In this document: positions 26,572 through 36,989 of the stretch, in pieces | How the letters are laid out: each line of letters starts with the position of its first letter | How positions within the stretch are numbered: the stretch's first letter is position 1 | DNA from: a bacterium | GTDB lineage: Bacteria; Planctomycetota; UBA1135; GCA-002686595 | Assembly (NCBI GenBank): GCA_024226735.1 | Contig: JAAELL010000030.1 | Location: 1-43,362, forward strand | Reading direction: 5' to 3' | DNA: 43,362 nucleotides | Notes under the pieces: generated by a model | Seen by the model: only the letters and a program-made list of their open reading frames with translations | The model's database searches: none | What the model was told of the DNA's origin: nothing | Made by a program: the position numbers and the translations under genes

Positions 26572-28515
26572 TCAGTCGGCCGCGCCCTCGGTCGGCGGAG
26601 TCTCCGCCGGGACCTCGGCCGCCGGGGCTTCGGCCGCCGGGGCTTCGGCCGCCGGGGCTTCAGCCGCAGGGGCTTCAGCCGCAGGGGCTTCAGCCGCAGG
26701 GGCTTCAGCCGCAGGGGCTTCAGCCGCAGGCGCTTCGGCCGCAGGGGCTTCAGCCGCAGGCGCTTCGGCCGGACGCGTGTCGGCGACCGGAGGCGGCTCG
26801 TCGCCGCTCTCGGCCTTCATCTGCTCGATCTGCTGCTCGGTGACCGGCGGCAGGTTGAGGTTCTCCTCGAAGTCGGCGTGGACGAACGAGAGGCCGATCT
26901 TGCGCTCTTCGATGTCGACGCGGATCACGCGCACCTCGACCTTCTGGCCGGGCTGGAGCAGGTCCTCCGGCTTCGCGTCGCGGTCCTCGGTGATCTCGGA
27001 GATGTGCAAGAGACCCTCGAGATCGTTCTCGAGTTTCACGAACACGCCAAAGTTGGTGATCTTCGTGACGTAGCCGGAGAGCAGGTCGCCAACGTGGTAG
27101 TTGTTGGGAATCTCCTCGTGCCACGGATCGGGGCTGAGCTGCTTGCGGCCGAGCGCGATGCGCTTCTTCTCCTTGTCGACCGACAGCACGACGCACTGCA
27201 TCTTGTCGCCCTTCTTCACCATCTCGGAGGGGTGCGAGACCTTCTTGGTCCAGCTCATGTCCGAAACGTGCAGGAGGCCGTCGATGCCCTCCTCGATCTC
27301 GACGAACGCGCCGTACGAGGTGAGGTTGCGGACCGTGCCCTCGATGACGGTGCCGACCGGGTAGTGCTCTTCGACCAGGTCCCAGGGGTTCGTCTCGGCT
27401 TGCTTCATGCCGAGCGAGATCTCCTGCTTCTGGTGGTTGTACTCGAGCACGACCACTTCGACGCCGTCGCTAGGCTTGACGAGCTCGGAGGGATGGTTGA
27501 TGCGCCGCGTCCAGGACATCTCGGAGATGTGGACGAGACCCTCGATGCCTTCCTCGAGCTTCACGAAGGCGCCGTACGACATGATGTTGACGACGCTGCC
27601 GGAGTGCTTGGAGCCGACCGGGTAGCGCGCCTCGACGCCCTCCCACGGCGATGCCGACTTCTGCTTGAGACCGAGCGCGATGCGCTCGCGGTCGAAGTCG
27701 ACGCGCAGCACCTTGACCTCGATCTCCTGATCGAGCTCGACCATCTGCGAGGGGTGGTTGATGCGCCCCCACGACATGTCGGTGATGTGCAGGAGCCCGT
27801 CGATGCCGCCCAGGTCGACGAACACGCCGAAGTCGGCGATGTTCTTGACGACGCCCGTGCGGATCTGGCCTTCCTCGATGTCCTTGAGGAGATGCTCTTT
27901 CTGCTTCTGCCGCTCTTCTTCGAGCAGCTTGCGGCGCGAGATGACGATGTTCATCCGCTCCGGATCGATCTTGATGATCCGCGCGCGGATCGGCTCGTCG
28001 ATGAAGTCGGAGATGTCGTGCGTGCGGCGCAGGTTGACCTGGCTCGCCGGGAGGAACACGTTGACGCCCTCGACGTCGACGAGCAGTCCACCCTTGATCT
28101 TGCGCTGAACGACGCCCTGGACCTCGTCACCCTCTTCGTACTTCGTCGAGACCCGCTCCCAGGCGCGCAGCCGGTCGGCGCGGCGCTTGGAGAGCATCGA
28201 CATGTCGTACTCGTCGAGCCCTTCGAAGAAGACTTCGAAGTCTTGCCCGGCGACCGGCATGTCCTCCCCGAACTCGGAGAGCGGGATGTGGCCTTCGGCC
28301 TTGCCGCCGACGTCCATCACGACGAGGCCAGTGCGCTCGTCGACGGAGTCGACTTTCGCGATCACGATCTGTCCTGGGTGGACGTCGCTGATCGACGCGT
28401 TCAGGGATTCGGTGAGCTCCTCTTCGGAGATACCGCCGAGACTTTCAGTGAGCCTTCGCTCGAGTTCTTCGGGGTCTAGCTCGTACTGCCGTACTCGGCG
28501 GGACGCGAGTGCCAT
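26572..28515 (-). CDS. rpsA: 30S ribosomal protein S1 with repeat-rich C-terminal extension
   Basis: The 647-residue protein has six S1/OB-fold RNA-binding domains, recognised by ADFGVFVDLGGIDGLLHI, MSYGAFVKLEEGIEGLVHI, TSYGAFVEIEEGIDGLLHV and TNFGVFVKLENDLEGLLHI; the first two domains (GQIVIAKVDSV and EVQGVVQRKIKGG) are the more diverged ribosome-binding type. S1 binds mRNA leaders and docks on the 30S through S2, which matters in a genome with few Shine-Dalgarno sites. The last 75 residues are an Ala/Glu/Pro tail with about ten copies of AEAPA. The gene starts at ATG 28515 and has its own terminator. Confidence 0.96.
   Translation of the reverse strand: MALASRRVRQYELDPEELERRLTESLGGISEEELTESLNASISDVHPGQIVIAKVDSVDERTGLVVMDVGGKAEGHIPLSEFGEDMPVAGQDFEVFFEGLDEYDMSMLSKRRADRLRAWERVSTKYEEGDEVQGVVQRKIKGGLLVDVEGVNVFLPASQVNLRRTHDISDFIDEPIRARIIKIDPERMNIVISRRKLLEEERQKQKEHLLKDIEEGQIRTGVVKNIADFGVFVDLGGIDGLLHITDMSWGRINHPSQMVELDQEIEVKVLRVDFDRERIALGLKQKSASPWEGVEARYPVGSKHSGSVVNIMSYGAFVKLEEGIEGLVHISEMSWTRRINHPSELVKPSDGVEVVVLEYNHQKQEISLGMKQAETNPWDLVEEHYPVGTVIEGTVRNLTSYGAFVEIEEGIDGLLHVSDMSWTKKVSHPSEMVKKGDKMQCVVLSVDKEKKRIALGRKQLSPDPWHEEIPNNYHVGDLLSGYVTKITNFGVFVKLENDLEGLLHISEITEDRDAKPEDLLQPGQKVEVRVIRVDIEERKIGLSFVHADFEENLNLPPVTEQQIEQMKAESGDEPPPVADTRPAEAPAAEAPAAEAPAAEAPAAEAPAAEAPAAEAPAAEAPAAEAPAAEAPAAEVPAETPPTEGAAD
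26610..26770 (-). repeat. 15-bp tandem repeat array inside the 3' part of rpsA
   Basis: About ten copies of a 15-bp unit (GCCGCAGGGGCTTCA or GCCGCCGGGGCTTCG on the plus strand) encode AEAPA pentapeptides. Copies differ at only a few third-codon positions, suggesting recent expansion. The unit length equals that in rpsB, but the encoded residues differ. Confidence 0.95.
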
Positions 28516-28564
28516 GAGGAATGGGTTCTATCTAAGGGTTGATGGGGCTCCGGATGAGCGCTCT

Positions 28565-28583
28565 GGAGGCCGACTGGGCCTCC
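28565..28583 (-). promoter_or_regulatory. hairpin in the rpsA leader region
   Basis: GGAGGCC and GGCCTCC form a 7-bp stem around GACTG, 50 nt before the rpsA start on the minus strand. It could be part of an S1 autoregulatory leader. The remainder of the 165-nt divergent region (28516-28680) shows no gene. Confidence 0.3.
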
Positions 28584-28680
28584 GGCGGGACCTCTCGCCC
28601 GGAGAATAAGGGAGACGAGTCTAAGGTCGGGGGGGAGGTGGTCAACCTCCGAGTGGCGCTTGTCTACCCTCTCCACACCC

Positions 28681-29472
28681 ATGAAGGCGTTCCTACTGCT
28701 CCCCCTCGCCGCCTGCGCCGTCCCCACGCCGTCCCTCCGCATCGTCTCCTATAACATCCACCACGGCCGCGGTGCCGACGGCGAAATCGATCTCCGGCGC
28801 ACCGCAACCGTGCTCGCCGCGCTCGAGCCCGACGTCGTGCTGTTGCAGGAAGTCGATCAGGCGACAGGCCGCTCGGGCGGCGTCGACCAGGCGCGCGAGC
28901 TAGGCGCGCTCCTCGGAATGCACTCGACCTTCGGCCCCCACCGCCCCTACGACGGCGGCGCGTACGGGCTCGCCGTGCTCACGCGTTCGCCGCCGATCGC
29001 GACGAACCGAATCGATCTGCCGCCCGGGCCGGCCGCGATCGCGGCCCTCGCGGTACGGATCGAGGCCGGGGCGCTGGAGCTGATCGCCTGCAGCGCACAC
29101 CTGTTTCGCTCCGACGAGCAGAAGCAGGCGCAGGCGCGCGCTCTGATCGCGGCTCTGGAGAGGCTCGCGCCGCGCGGCACGCCAGTCGTCGTGGGTGCGG
29201 ACCTCAACGCCGAGCGCGGGTCCGCGGTCCTCGCCTGCTTCGCATCGGGTTGGAGTCACGCGGAGGAGGCGCGGCCGACCTTTCCCTCCGCGGCGCCGAC
29301 GCTCGAGATCGACTTCGTGCTCTGGAGTCCGCCGGACGCCTTCGTCGCGCGGCGCAGCCTCGTCGCGGATGGCCCGGCGGCGTCGGATCACCGCGCGCTC
29401 CTGGTCGAGCTCACTCCCCTACGAGCGAGCCGACCGTCCCCGCCTCGAGCTGCGCCAGCCGTTCCTCGATGA
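28681..29472 (+). CDS. endonuclease/exonuclease/phosphatase-family protein
   Basis: The 263-residue protein has the EEP fold motifs: RIVSYNIHHGRGADGEIDL (Asn), VVLLQEVDQATGRSGG (Glu), VVVGADLNAERGS (Asp, Asn) and the final SDHRALLVEL (catalytic His). A short hydrophobic N-terminus (MKAFLLLPLAACAVP) suggests export, perhaps as a lipoprotein with LAAC. Its substrate could be a nucleic acid, inositol phosphate or phospholipid. Its 3' end overlaps the convergent cmk-plsC gene by 62 bp; the conserved domain is complete before the overlap. Confidence 0.85.
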   Translation: MKAFLLLPLAACAVPTPSLRIVSYNIHHGRGADGEIDLRRTATVLAALEPDVVLLQEVDQATGRSGGVDQARELGALLGMHSTFGPHRPYDGGAYGLAVLTRSPPIATNRIDLPPGPAAIAALAVRIEAGALELIACSAHLFRSDEQKQAQARALIAALERLAPRGTPVVVGADLNAERGSAVLACFASGWSHAEEARPTFPSAAPTLEIDFVLWSPPDAFVARRSLVADGPAASDHRALLVELTPLRASRPSPPRAAPAVPR

Positions 29473-30727
29473 CGGCGCGACACTGCTCGAGCGCGTCCTT
29501 GGCGCGCGGGTCGATCGGAGCACCGAACGCGAGTTCGAGCCGTCCGGCACGCGGGAGCTTGCGTCCCGGGGGCCATGCGGTGAACGAACCGCGGATCGCG
29601 CACGGCACGATCGGCACGCGCGCTCGCCGCGCGGCCAAGAGGGCGCCCCCCTGGAACTTGCCGATGCTGCCGTCGCGCGTGCGCGTGCCCTCGGGAAAGA
29701 TCGTCATCGCGTCCCCCTGGCGCAAGTGCGCGACCGTCTCGCGCAGGGCGCGGTGATCGCCGCGACCGCGGTCGATCAGCACGGAGCCGCAGTGGCGCAT
29801 GATGAAGCCCAGCACGCGGCTCTTGGCGAGCGAGGCGCGCGCGACGAAGCCGACGTGGCGCTTGCGCAGCGCCTCCGCGATCAGCGGGATGTCGAGGTAG
29901 GACTGGTGGTTGGAGACGATCAGGACTCCGCCGCTGGGAACGTGCCCGGTGTCGTAGGCGCGCATGCGCCAGATCCAGGTGTAGCCGAGGTGCACCCAGA
30001 ACATGAGGAAGCGATAGGTCAGGCCACGTTCGACGCGCACGTCGAACGCACGCTCCTCGACGGCGGGCGCAGGCGGCTGGGGCGGCTCCCCGCCGCCGCG
30101 CACGATGGCGAGCATGCGCGCGACGACCTCGTCCGGCCGCATCGCATCCGTCTCGATGCGCCGCGCGTCCTCGGCCTCGCGCAGCGGCGAATCGGCACGC
30201 GAGCTGTCGAGCGCGTCGCGGTGCTCGAGGTCCTTCTCGTACTCGTCGGCGGCCTCGAGCCGTCCTTCCTCGCGCGCACGCCGCTCGGCGCGCGTGCGCG
30301 GAGTCGCCACGAGGAAGAACTTGAAGTCGGCGGAGGGGAACACGACCGTCGTGGTGTCGCGCCCCTCGGCGACGGCGCCGCCGCCGGCGGCGATCGCGCG
30401 CTGGTGCGGCACGATCGTCGCACGCACGCTCGAGTGCGCGGCCACGGCCGAGACGTGCGCGGTCACCTCCTGGGAGCGGATCGCGGGCTCGCCCGGCTCG
30501 CCGTCGATCGTGATCCGGCTGCCCGCGTCGAAGTCCAGCTCGATCTCGTCCGCCACTCCCCCACACGCGGGGCCATCGGCCGGGTCGATCCCGCGCCGCA
30601 GAACGACGAGGGTCACCGCGCGGTACATCGCGCCCGTGTCGAGGAAGGGCAAGCCGAGCTCAGTGGCGAGCGCGCGTGCCACGGTGCTCTTGCCGGAGGC
30701 GGCGGGTCCGTCGATGGCGATGATCAT
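29411..30727 (-). CDS. fused cytidylate kinase and 1-acylglycerol-3-phosphate acyltransferase
   Basis: The 438-residue protein joins two enzymes. Residues 1 to about 215 are cytidylate kinase (CMP to CDP): P-loop IAIDGPAASGKSTVARALA, LDTGAMYRAVTL, then AEGRDTTTVVFPSADFKFFL and RDALDSSRADSPL. From about residue 235 follows a PlsC-type acyltransferase with NHQSYLDIPL (NHx4D) and FPEGTRTRDGSIGKFQGG, which acylates lysophosphatidate in phospholipid synthesis. A Pro/Ala linker separates them. In many bacteria cmk, plsC and rpsA are neighbours; rpsA is one gene away here, so fusion of ancestral neighbours is likely. Confidence 0.92.
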   Translation of the reverse strand: MIIAIDGPAASGKSTVARALATELGLPFLDTGAMYRAVTLVVLRRGIDPADGPACGGVADEIELDFDAGSRITIDGEPGEPAIRSQEVTAHVSAVAAHSSVRATIVPHQRAIAAGGGAVAEGRDTTTVVFPSADFKFFLVATPRTRAERRAREEGRLEAADEYEKDLEHRDALDSSRADSPLREAEDARRIETDAMRPDEVVARMLAIVRGGGEPPQPPAPAVEERAFDVRVERGLTYRFLMFWVHLGYTWIWRMRAYDTGHVPSGGVLIVSNHQSYLDIPLIAEALRKRHVGFVARASLAKSRVLGFIMRHCGSVLIDRGRGDHRALRETVAHLRQGDAMTIFPEGTRTRDGSIGKFQGGALLAARRARVPIVPCAIRGSFTAWPPGRKLPRAGRLELAFGAPIDPRAKDALEQCRAVIEERLAQLEAGTVGSLVGE

Positions 30728-30797
30728 GGGTGGGCCGGTGGCGAGTTGCGGATCTTAGTGGGGTGACGCCGGCGATCAACCAGGGGATCATGGCAGG

Positions 30798-31667
30798 ATG
30801 ATCACGATCGCCATCGGCCTCGCCTCGCTGCTCCTGCCCCCCGCGCAGGACGCCCCGCCCACCGCGCAAGGGCAACCCGCCACCAAGGCGCCGCCCGCGC
30901 TCGAAGTCCACTTCCTGGCCAACGAGGGCTTCCTGCTCCGCGCTGGCGAGCAGGCACTCCTGATCGACGCTTTCCTCGAGAAGCCCTACGGATTCTATGG
31001 AGCGCTGTCGGACGGGACGCGCGAGAAGCTCCTGGCGGGCGCGGCGCCGTTCGCGGACATCGACCTGGCCCTGGTCAGCCACGCCCACGGCGATCACCTG
31101 CAGACGGGGATCGCCGCGCGGTTCCTCGAGGCGTCCGCCGAGACGCTGCTCGCGTCCTCGCCCCAGGTCGTCGACGCGGTCGCCAAGGCCCTGGGGCCGG
31201 ACTCGAAGGCCAACGCGCGGCTCGTGCCGCTCCGGCCCGAGCCGACGCGCACGCGCGAGTACGCGCACGCCGGCATCGAGATCGAGCTCCTCTGGCTCCC
31301 CCACGGCGGCGCGCGCTGGAAGGACATGCAGCAGCTCGGACACGTGATCGAGATCGGCGGCTTCCGCGCGCTGCACCTCGGCGACGCCGACTTGGATCCG
31401 GCCCACTTCGCGCCGTACGCCAAGCAGCTCACCGACTTTGACGTGTGCTTCGTTCCGTACTGGTACTTCGAGTCCGATGCGGGGCGGAGCATCATTGCCA
31501 AGCACCTGCGGGCGCGACTCGTCGTCGCCATGCACGTCCCGCCGGTCGAGGTGGAGGCGGTGCGAGAGAAGCTCACGCCCGCGTACGCGGACGTCGTGGT
31601 CTTCGGCCGCGAGCTCGACGTCAGGCGGCTGGAGCCGCGCAAGCCGGCGACCGACGACGACCGCTGA
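30798..31667 (+). CDS. exported MBL-fold metallo-hydrolase
   Basis: The 289-residue protein starts with a signal-like segment (MITIAIGLASLLLPPAQ). The metallo-beta-lactamase fold shows FLANEGFLLRAGEQALLIDA, the metal motif SHAHGDH (HxHxDH), LWLPHGG, LHLGDADLDP and the final VVAMHVPP. It resembles UlaG-like or general MBL hydrolases; the substrate is unknown. The start at 30798 puts the signal peptide at the N-terminus. It ends 3 bp from the convergent lpxH gene. Confidence 0.82.
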   Translation: MITIAIGLASLLLPPAQDAPPTAQGQPATKAPPALEVHFLANEGFLLRAGEQALLIDAFLEKPYGFYGALSDGTREKLLAGAAPFADIDLALVSHAHGDHLQTGIAARFLEASAETLLASSPQVVDAVAKALGPDSKANARLVPLRPEPTRTREYAHAGIEIELLWLPHGGARWKDMQQLGHVIEIGGFRALHLGDADLDPAHFAPYAKQLTDFDVCFVPYWYFESDAGRSIIAKHLRARLVVAMHVPPVEVEAVREKLTPAYADVVVFGRELDVRRLEPRKPATDDDR

Positions 31668-31670
31668 GCC

Positions 31671-32431
31671 TCAGAGCAAGCGCAGCGGGCTGGAGCCCAG
31701 GCGCGAGCAGTGAGCGCCGACGTCGCTCGCGCCCACGACGACGCAGTCGCGCTCGCCGCCAAACGCATCCAGGACGATCCAACGCGGACCGCCCTCGACC
31801 TGCACGTCCTGGAATCGGTGCGCGTGCCCGCACACGAGCAGGGCCACCTCGCGCTCTGCGGCGAGCGCCCGGCACGCGTTCTCTTGCATCGCCTTGCGCG
31901 GGGCGGGCTTGGCGGGGACGGCACGTCGCGACGCCGCGCGTAGGCCCGCGGCCAGTCGACGCTTGACGAAGAATGGCAGGCGCCGCAGCGCGCCCTTGGT
32001 AACGCGCGCGCGCAGGACGAACTTGAGCCGCTGGTAGGAGCGATCTTCGGTGCACAGCTCGTCGCCATGCACGACCAGCGCCCGCGCGCCGTCCGGCAGC
32101 GCGGCGACGAGGCCCTCGGGCCACACGTGCGCCCCGGTCCAGGCCTCGAAGAAGCCATCGAGGAGGAAGTCGCGGTTGCCGTGCAGGACGTCGACGCGCG
32201 TGCCGCGCCAGCTCAGTCGCTTGAGCGCGTCCAGGACCGGAATGGTGCCCGCGAGCCGCACCTGCTCGTGCCCGACCCAGGCGTCGAAAAGGTCGCCGAC
32301 GATCACGAGCTGTGGAACGTCGGACAGGCGGTCGAGCCATTCGACGAATGCGTCGACGCCCGCGCCTCCGGTAGGCGCGAGGTGCAGATCGCCGATCACG
32401 AGCGTGCCCGCCGGAATCGCGAGCGGATCCA

Positions 32432-32432
<1 letters not shown>
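31671..32432 (-). CDS. lpxH: UDP-2,3-diacylglucosamine diphosphatase (LpxH-like)
   Basis: The 253-residue calcineurin-like phosphoesterase makes lipid X in lipid A synthesis. Metal motifs: VIGDLHLAP (DxH), IVGDLFDAWVG, the LpxH-typical HGNRDFLLDGFF, VVHGDELCT and GHAHRFQD (GHxH). ATG 32432 overlaps the stop of the upstream response regulator as TAATG, so translation is coupled. This places lipid A synthesis under the same transcript as a sigma-54 regulator. The assignment to LpxH rather than another phosphoesterase rests on the GNRDFLL block. Confidence 0.83.
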
Positions 32433-33786
<1,354 letters not shown>

Positions 33787-33790
<4 letters not shown>

Positions 33791-34305
33791 ACCGGGTCGA
33801 TCACGACGTGGCGGTCGCCGCCCGCCGCCGAGGCGGACGTCTGCGCCTCCTCGGCCGACTGCAGCATCGCATCGAAGAAGAGCGTCGCGCCACCGTCGTT
33901 GTGCGAGGCGCCGACGGAGAGCGTGATCTGGATCGTGCGCCCCTCGTTCGCGAAGTCCATCGCGCGCGCGCCCTCGAGCAGCCTGCGCGCCATGATGTCG
34001 AGCCCCCCGGCCCCCGTGTGCGGAATGACGGCGAGCAAGCGATCGTCCGCCAGGCGCCCGAGGAAGTCCGAGCTGCGTGTCGACGACTTGAGCAGAGCGA
34101 CGGCCGCGTCGAGGATCTCCTCTTTCGCCTCGTAGCCGTACAGGTCCCGCAGGTGGCCGAGCCGGTCGACCGCGATCAGCATGCAGCCGATCGGATAGTC
34201 GTAGCGCTGGGCGCGGTTGAACTCCACCCGCATCAGATGCTGGATCTGGGCGAGGGAGAAGAGGCTGCGTTCGGACGGGTTGATCGGGGAGGATTGTTCG
34301 GACAT
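33787..34305 (-). CDS. degenerate GGDEF-domain protein with conserved I-site
   Basis: The 172-residue protein is almost only a GGDEF fold: VEFNRAQRYDYPIGCMLIAV, then a signature reading RLADDRLLAVIPH where GGDEF should be. The catalytic Gly-Gly and acidic residues are lost, so diguanylate cyclase activity is unlikely. The I-site RSSD lies exactly five residues before the signature, so c-di-GMP binding is plausible. It is coupled to the sigma-54 regulator through a GTGA overlap, suggesting a c-di-GMP-responsive partner. Confidence 0.8.
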
Positions 34306-34357
34306 TTCGACCCCGCTTGTAGCCTATCCGGAGCCCGGAGTCACCGCTCAGCACGCG

Positions 34358-34383
34358 CCAGTGGGTGAATCCAGTGGGTGAAT
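34358..34383. repeat. 13-bp tandem duplication
   Basis: CCAGTGGGTGAAT occurs twice in direct succession in the 116-nt spacer between the FHA gene and the degenerate GGDEF gene. It may be a protein-binding repeat or a recent slippage product. Confidence 0.6.
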
Positions 34384-34421
34384 CCGGCCCTCCGAGCCGC
34401 CCGCGACGGCCCGAATCCCGA

Positions 34422-35228
34422 TCAGCTCCCACCGCCGAGCCAGCGGTCGATCATGCCGTCGAAGCTGAAGTCGTAGTTGACGCGCATGAGCATCGCGATC
34501 GCGACCAGGATCAAGGTGTAGACGAGGATCGCGATCAGGTTGGCGACGAGGAAGGCCGCGCCGCCCTTCGCCGCGCCGCGCGCCCGGCGCGACGCGCCTT
34601 TGATCCCACGCTGCAGCGGCATCATCAAGAGGTCTCGCTCGAGCCGGCCCGTGCGCTCGAGCACGCGCGGGTCGTCGCCAGGCACGCCGCTCTTCGCGAG
34701 GATCTCGCGCGCGCACGCATCCGCGTCGAACTCGCCGCCCAAGACCGACTCCTGCCAGCGCCGCGCGACCTTCTTGTCCGCGATTCCCAGCTCCACGAGG
34801 AGTCCCGCACGCATACGGTTCCAAGCGCGCTCCTCGTCGCCGAGTACCGGTCGCGCCGCGGTCGCCGACGCGCTCGGCGCGGACGGTGCCGGCGCTGCGT
34901 CCGGCACGGCGAGCAGCGGATCGTCGGGCGGGATCTCCTCGAGAACCGCCGCTTCCTCGCGACCGAACACGAGCACGGCTCCGGCCCACTGCACGGTGTC
35001 GCCGTTCTCGAGCGCCGCCTCCTCGAACACGCGTCCGTTGAGCAACGGCGTCGTCGCCGCTCCGACGTGAATGAACTTCGGTGGGTTGGTCCAGAGCTGC
35101 AATTCGTCACCGTTCGCATCCGGAACCGCGACGTCGGCATCCGCCGGTCCGAAGCGCAAGAGCGCGCCCGTGAGCGTGTGTCGTTTGCGGTCCCCGTCGA
35201 GGGTGACGTCGATCCAAGATTCGGCCAT
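34422..35228 (-). CDS. FHA-like protein with C-terminal membrane segment
   Basis: The 268-residue protein has an N-terminal FHA-like beta domain (LLRFGPADADVAVPD, NGRVFEEAALENGDTVQWAG and LVFGRE), which may bind phospho-threonine although the classical Arg/Ser/His set is not obvious. A Pro/Ala linker leads into a helical part and a C-terminal transmembrane helix (VANLIAILVYTLILVAIAML). It is the first gene of the FHA-GGDEF-regulator-lpxH strand and might link Ser/Thr kinase signalling to the membrane. It diverges from rpoN. Confidence 0.75.
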   Translation of the reverse strand: MAESWIDVTLDGDRKRHTLTGALLRFGPADADVAVPDANGDELQLWTNPPKFIHVGAATTPLLNGRVFEEAALENGDTVQWAGAVLVFGREEAAVLEEIPPDDPLLAVPDAAPAPSAPSASATAARPVLGDEERAWNRMRAGLLVELGIADKKVARRWQESVLGGEFDADACAREILAKSGVPGDDPRVLERTGRLERDLLMMPLQRGIKGASRRARGAAKGGAAFLVANLIAILVYTLILVAIAMLMRVNYDFSFDGMIDRWLGGGS

Positions 35229-35417
35229 GACGATACTCGTGCGTTGACGGGAAGCGAAGCACCCCCGGCACGGTCCCGCGACCGTGCATGTCTCATTCTC
35301 GCAGGCGCCCCGTCAGGCGACCCACTTGCTCGGTGCCGAGCCAGCTTTCTTGTCCTGAGTCAAGGTGCCTTCTTCCGTATACGTGCCGCAACGTTTTCCG
35401 TCACTGGCGACTCCACC

Positions 35418-35432
35418 GGCACTATACTTGTG
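35418..35432 (+). promoter_or_regulatory. candidate promoter of rpoN
   Basis: GGCACTATACTTGTG contains TATACT, a -10-like hexamer, and also resembles a sigma-54 -24/-12 site (GGCAC-N5-TTG), although the -12 GC is GT. It lies about 50 nt before the TTG start. No -35 at proper spacing was seen. Confidence 0.25.
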
Positions 35433-35478
35433 TACCTGCCCCACGACCACCTCGCCGACCAACGCACCTGGATCCATT

Positions 35479-36930
35479 TTGAAGCTCGGACTGCACCAAA
35501 ACGCACGCATGGAGCAGCGGCTGGTCCAGTCGCCGCAGATGATCCAGGCGATGCAGATCCTGCAGCTGTCCGCGCTGGATCTTCAAGAGCGAATCGAGCA
35601 AGAACTCATCGAGAATCCGTTTCTCGAAGTGAGCGAGCCCGACGGCGCGGACAAGGATGCGCCCGAGGCCGAGGATCCGCGCCGCAAGGATGCGGAAGCG
35701 GGCGAGTCCGACGGGCTCGAGAACATGCTCGACGAGCTCGAGCGCTACGAGCGGGACTTCGGTGACGGACCCCGTACCCGCATCGCCTCCGGCGAGGACG
35801 GGGACAAGAAGTACGAGGCGATGCAGAACGCCCAGGCGCTTCCCGAGACGCTGCCCGAAGCGCTCCTGCGGCAGATTGCGCTCCTCAATTCGAGCGAGCG
35901 CGAGCGGGCGATCCTCGAGTACCTGATCTGGTCCCTCGATGCGCGCGGCTACCTGCACACGACGTACGAGATCCTCGCCAACGAGGTGAGTCGCGACCTC
36001 CCCGAGCCGGTGTCCGTCGACGAGATCGAGCTCGCGATCGCGCGCCTGCGCTCGGTGACCCACGCCGCGATCGCGGCGCGGGACCTGCGCGAGTGCCTCC
36101 TCCTGCAGCTCGACGAGCGCGGGATCGACCAGCCCCTCGTGCGGTCCCTGATCTCCGAACACCTCGGCGACATCGAGTCCAACCGCCTGCCGCGCATCGC
36201 CAAGGCGACCGGACGCTCGATCGAGGACATCAAGGCGGGAATCGAGTCGATCCGCACGCTCGACCCGATCCCGGGCGCCGAGTACGGCGAGTCGGTCACC
36301 ACCGTGATCACTCCGGACGTGATCGTCGAGGAGATCGATGGCGAGTACGTCGTGCGCCTCGACCGCGAGCGCACACCGGACCTGACGGTCAGCCCGATCT
36401 ACCGCAAGATGCTTCAGCAAGCCGAGCGCGGCGACGGCGTGCGCGAGTGGGTCAAGAAGCGCCTCGAAACGGCACGCTGGTTCATCGATGCGGTGCAGCA
36501 GCGCCAGAGCACCCTGCAGCGCATCGCCGAGGCCGTCTTCGTCCACCAGCGCGACTTCCTCGACCGCGGCGTCTCCGGCCTGCGCCCCCTGCGGATGCAG
36601 GAGGTCGCCGACGAGGTCGGCGTGCACATCTCCACCGTCTCGCGCGGCGTCTCCGGCAAATACGCTCAGACGTCACGGGGCATCTTCCCGCTGAAATTCT
36701 TCTTCACCGGCGGCACAGCCAAGGCGACGGGCGAGGTCACGAGCCAGATCAGCATCAAGGAGCGCATCCGCGAGCTCGTCCAGGACGAGGACAGCAAGAA
36801 GCCCCTCTCCGACGACCAGCTCGCCGCCAAGCTCGAGGAGAGCGACGGCATCAAGATCGCCCGCCGGACCGTGACGAAGTACCGCAAGGCCCTGGGGATC
36901 GCGTCCTCGAGCCAGCGCCGGACGTATTGA
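35479..36930 (+). CDS. rpoN: RNA polymerase sigma-54 factor
   Basis: The 483-residue protein directs RNA polymerase to -24/-12 promoters. The Gln-rich activator-contact region I is MKLGLHQNARMEQRLVQSPQ followed by QAMQILQLSALDLQ and an acidic region II. The core-binding part and the helix-turn-helix lead to the RpoN box ARRTVTKYRKALGI near the C-terminus. TTG 35479 is chosen because the family begins MKLGL; the frame is open further upstream. It is followed 59 nt later by efp. Its dependent activator is encoded on the other strand nearby. Confidence 0.95.
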   Translation: MKLGLHQNARMEQRLVQSPQMIQAMQILQLSALDLQERIEQELIENPFLEVSEPDGADKDAPEAEDPRRKDAEAGESDGLENMLDELERYERDFGDGPRTRIASGEDGDKKYEAMQNAQALPETLPEALLRQIALLNSSERERAILEYLIWSLDARGYLHTTYEILANEVSRDLPEPVSVDEIELAIARLRSVTHAAIAARDLRECLLLQLDERGIDQPLVRSLISEHLGDIESNRLPRIAKATGRSIEDIKAGIESIRTLDPIPGAEYGESVTTVITPDVIVEEIDGEYVVRLDRERTPDLTVSPIYRKMLQQAERGDGVREWVKKRLETARWFIDAVQQRQSTLQRIAEAVFVHQRDFLDRGVSGLRPLRMQEVADEVGVHISTVSRGVSGKYAQTSRGIFPLKFFFTGGTAKATGEVTSQISIKERIRELVQDEDSKKPLSDDQLAAKLEESDGIKIARRTVTKYRKALGIASSSQRRTY

Positions 36931-36989
36931 GCCTGCGTCGCGGGTGCCGTACGCTGTTCGGCCCAGAAACTCGAGCGGAACGACGCGAC

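Noticed and set aside
30755..30768. TAGTGGGGTGACG before the MBL gene, similar to the element end
   Set aside because: No partner end lies within 200 bp and a 12-bp match can occur by chance in this GC-rich DNA.
34358..34383. Insertion-sequence end
   Set aside because: It is only a 13-bp tandem duplication without inverted ends or transposase.
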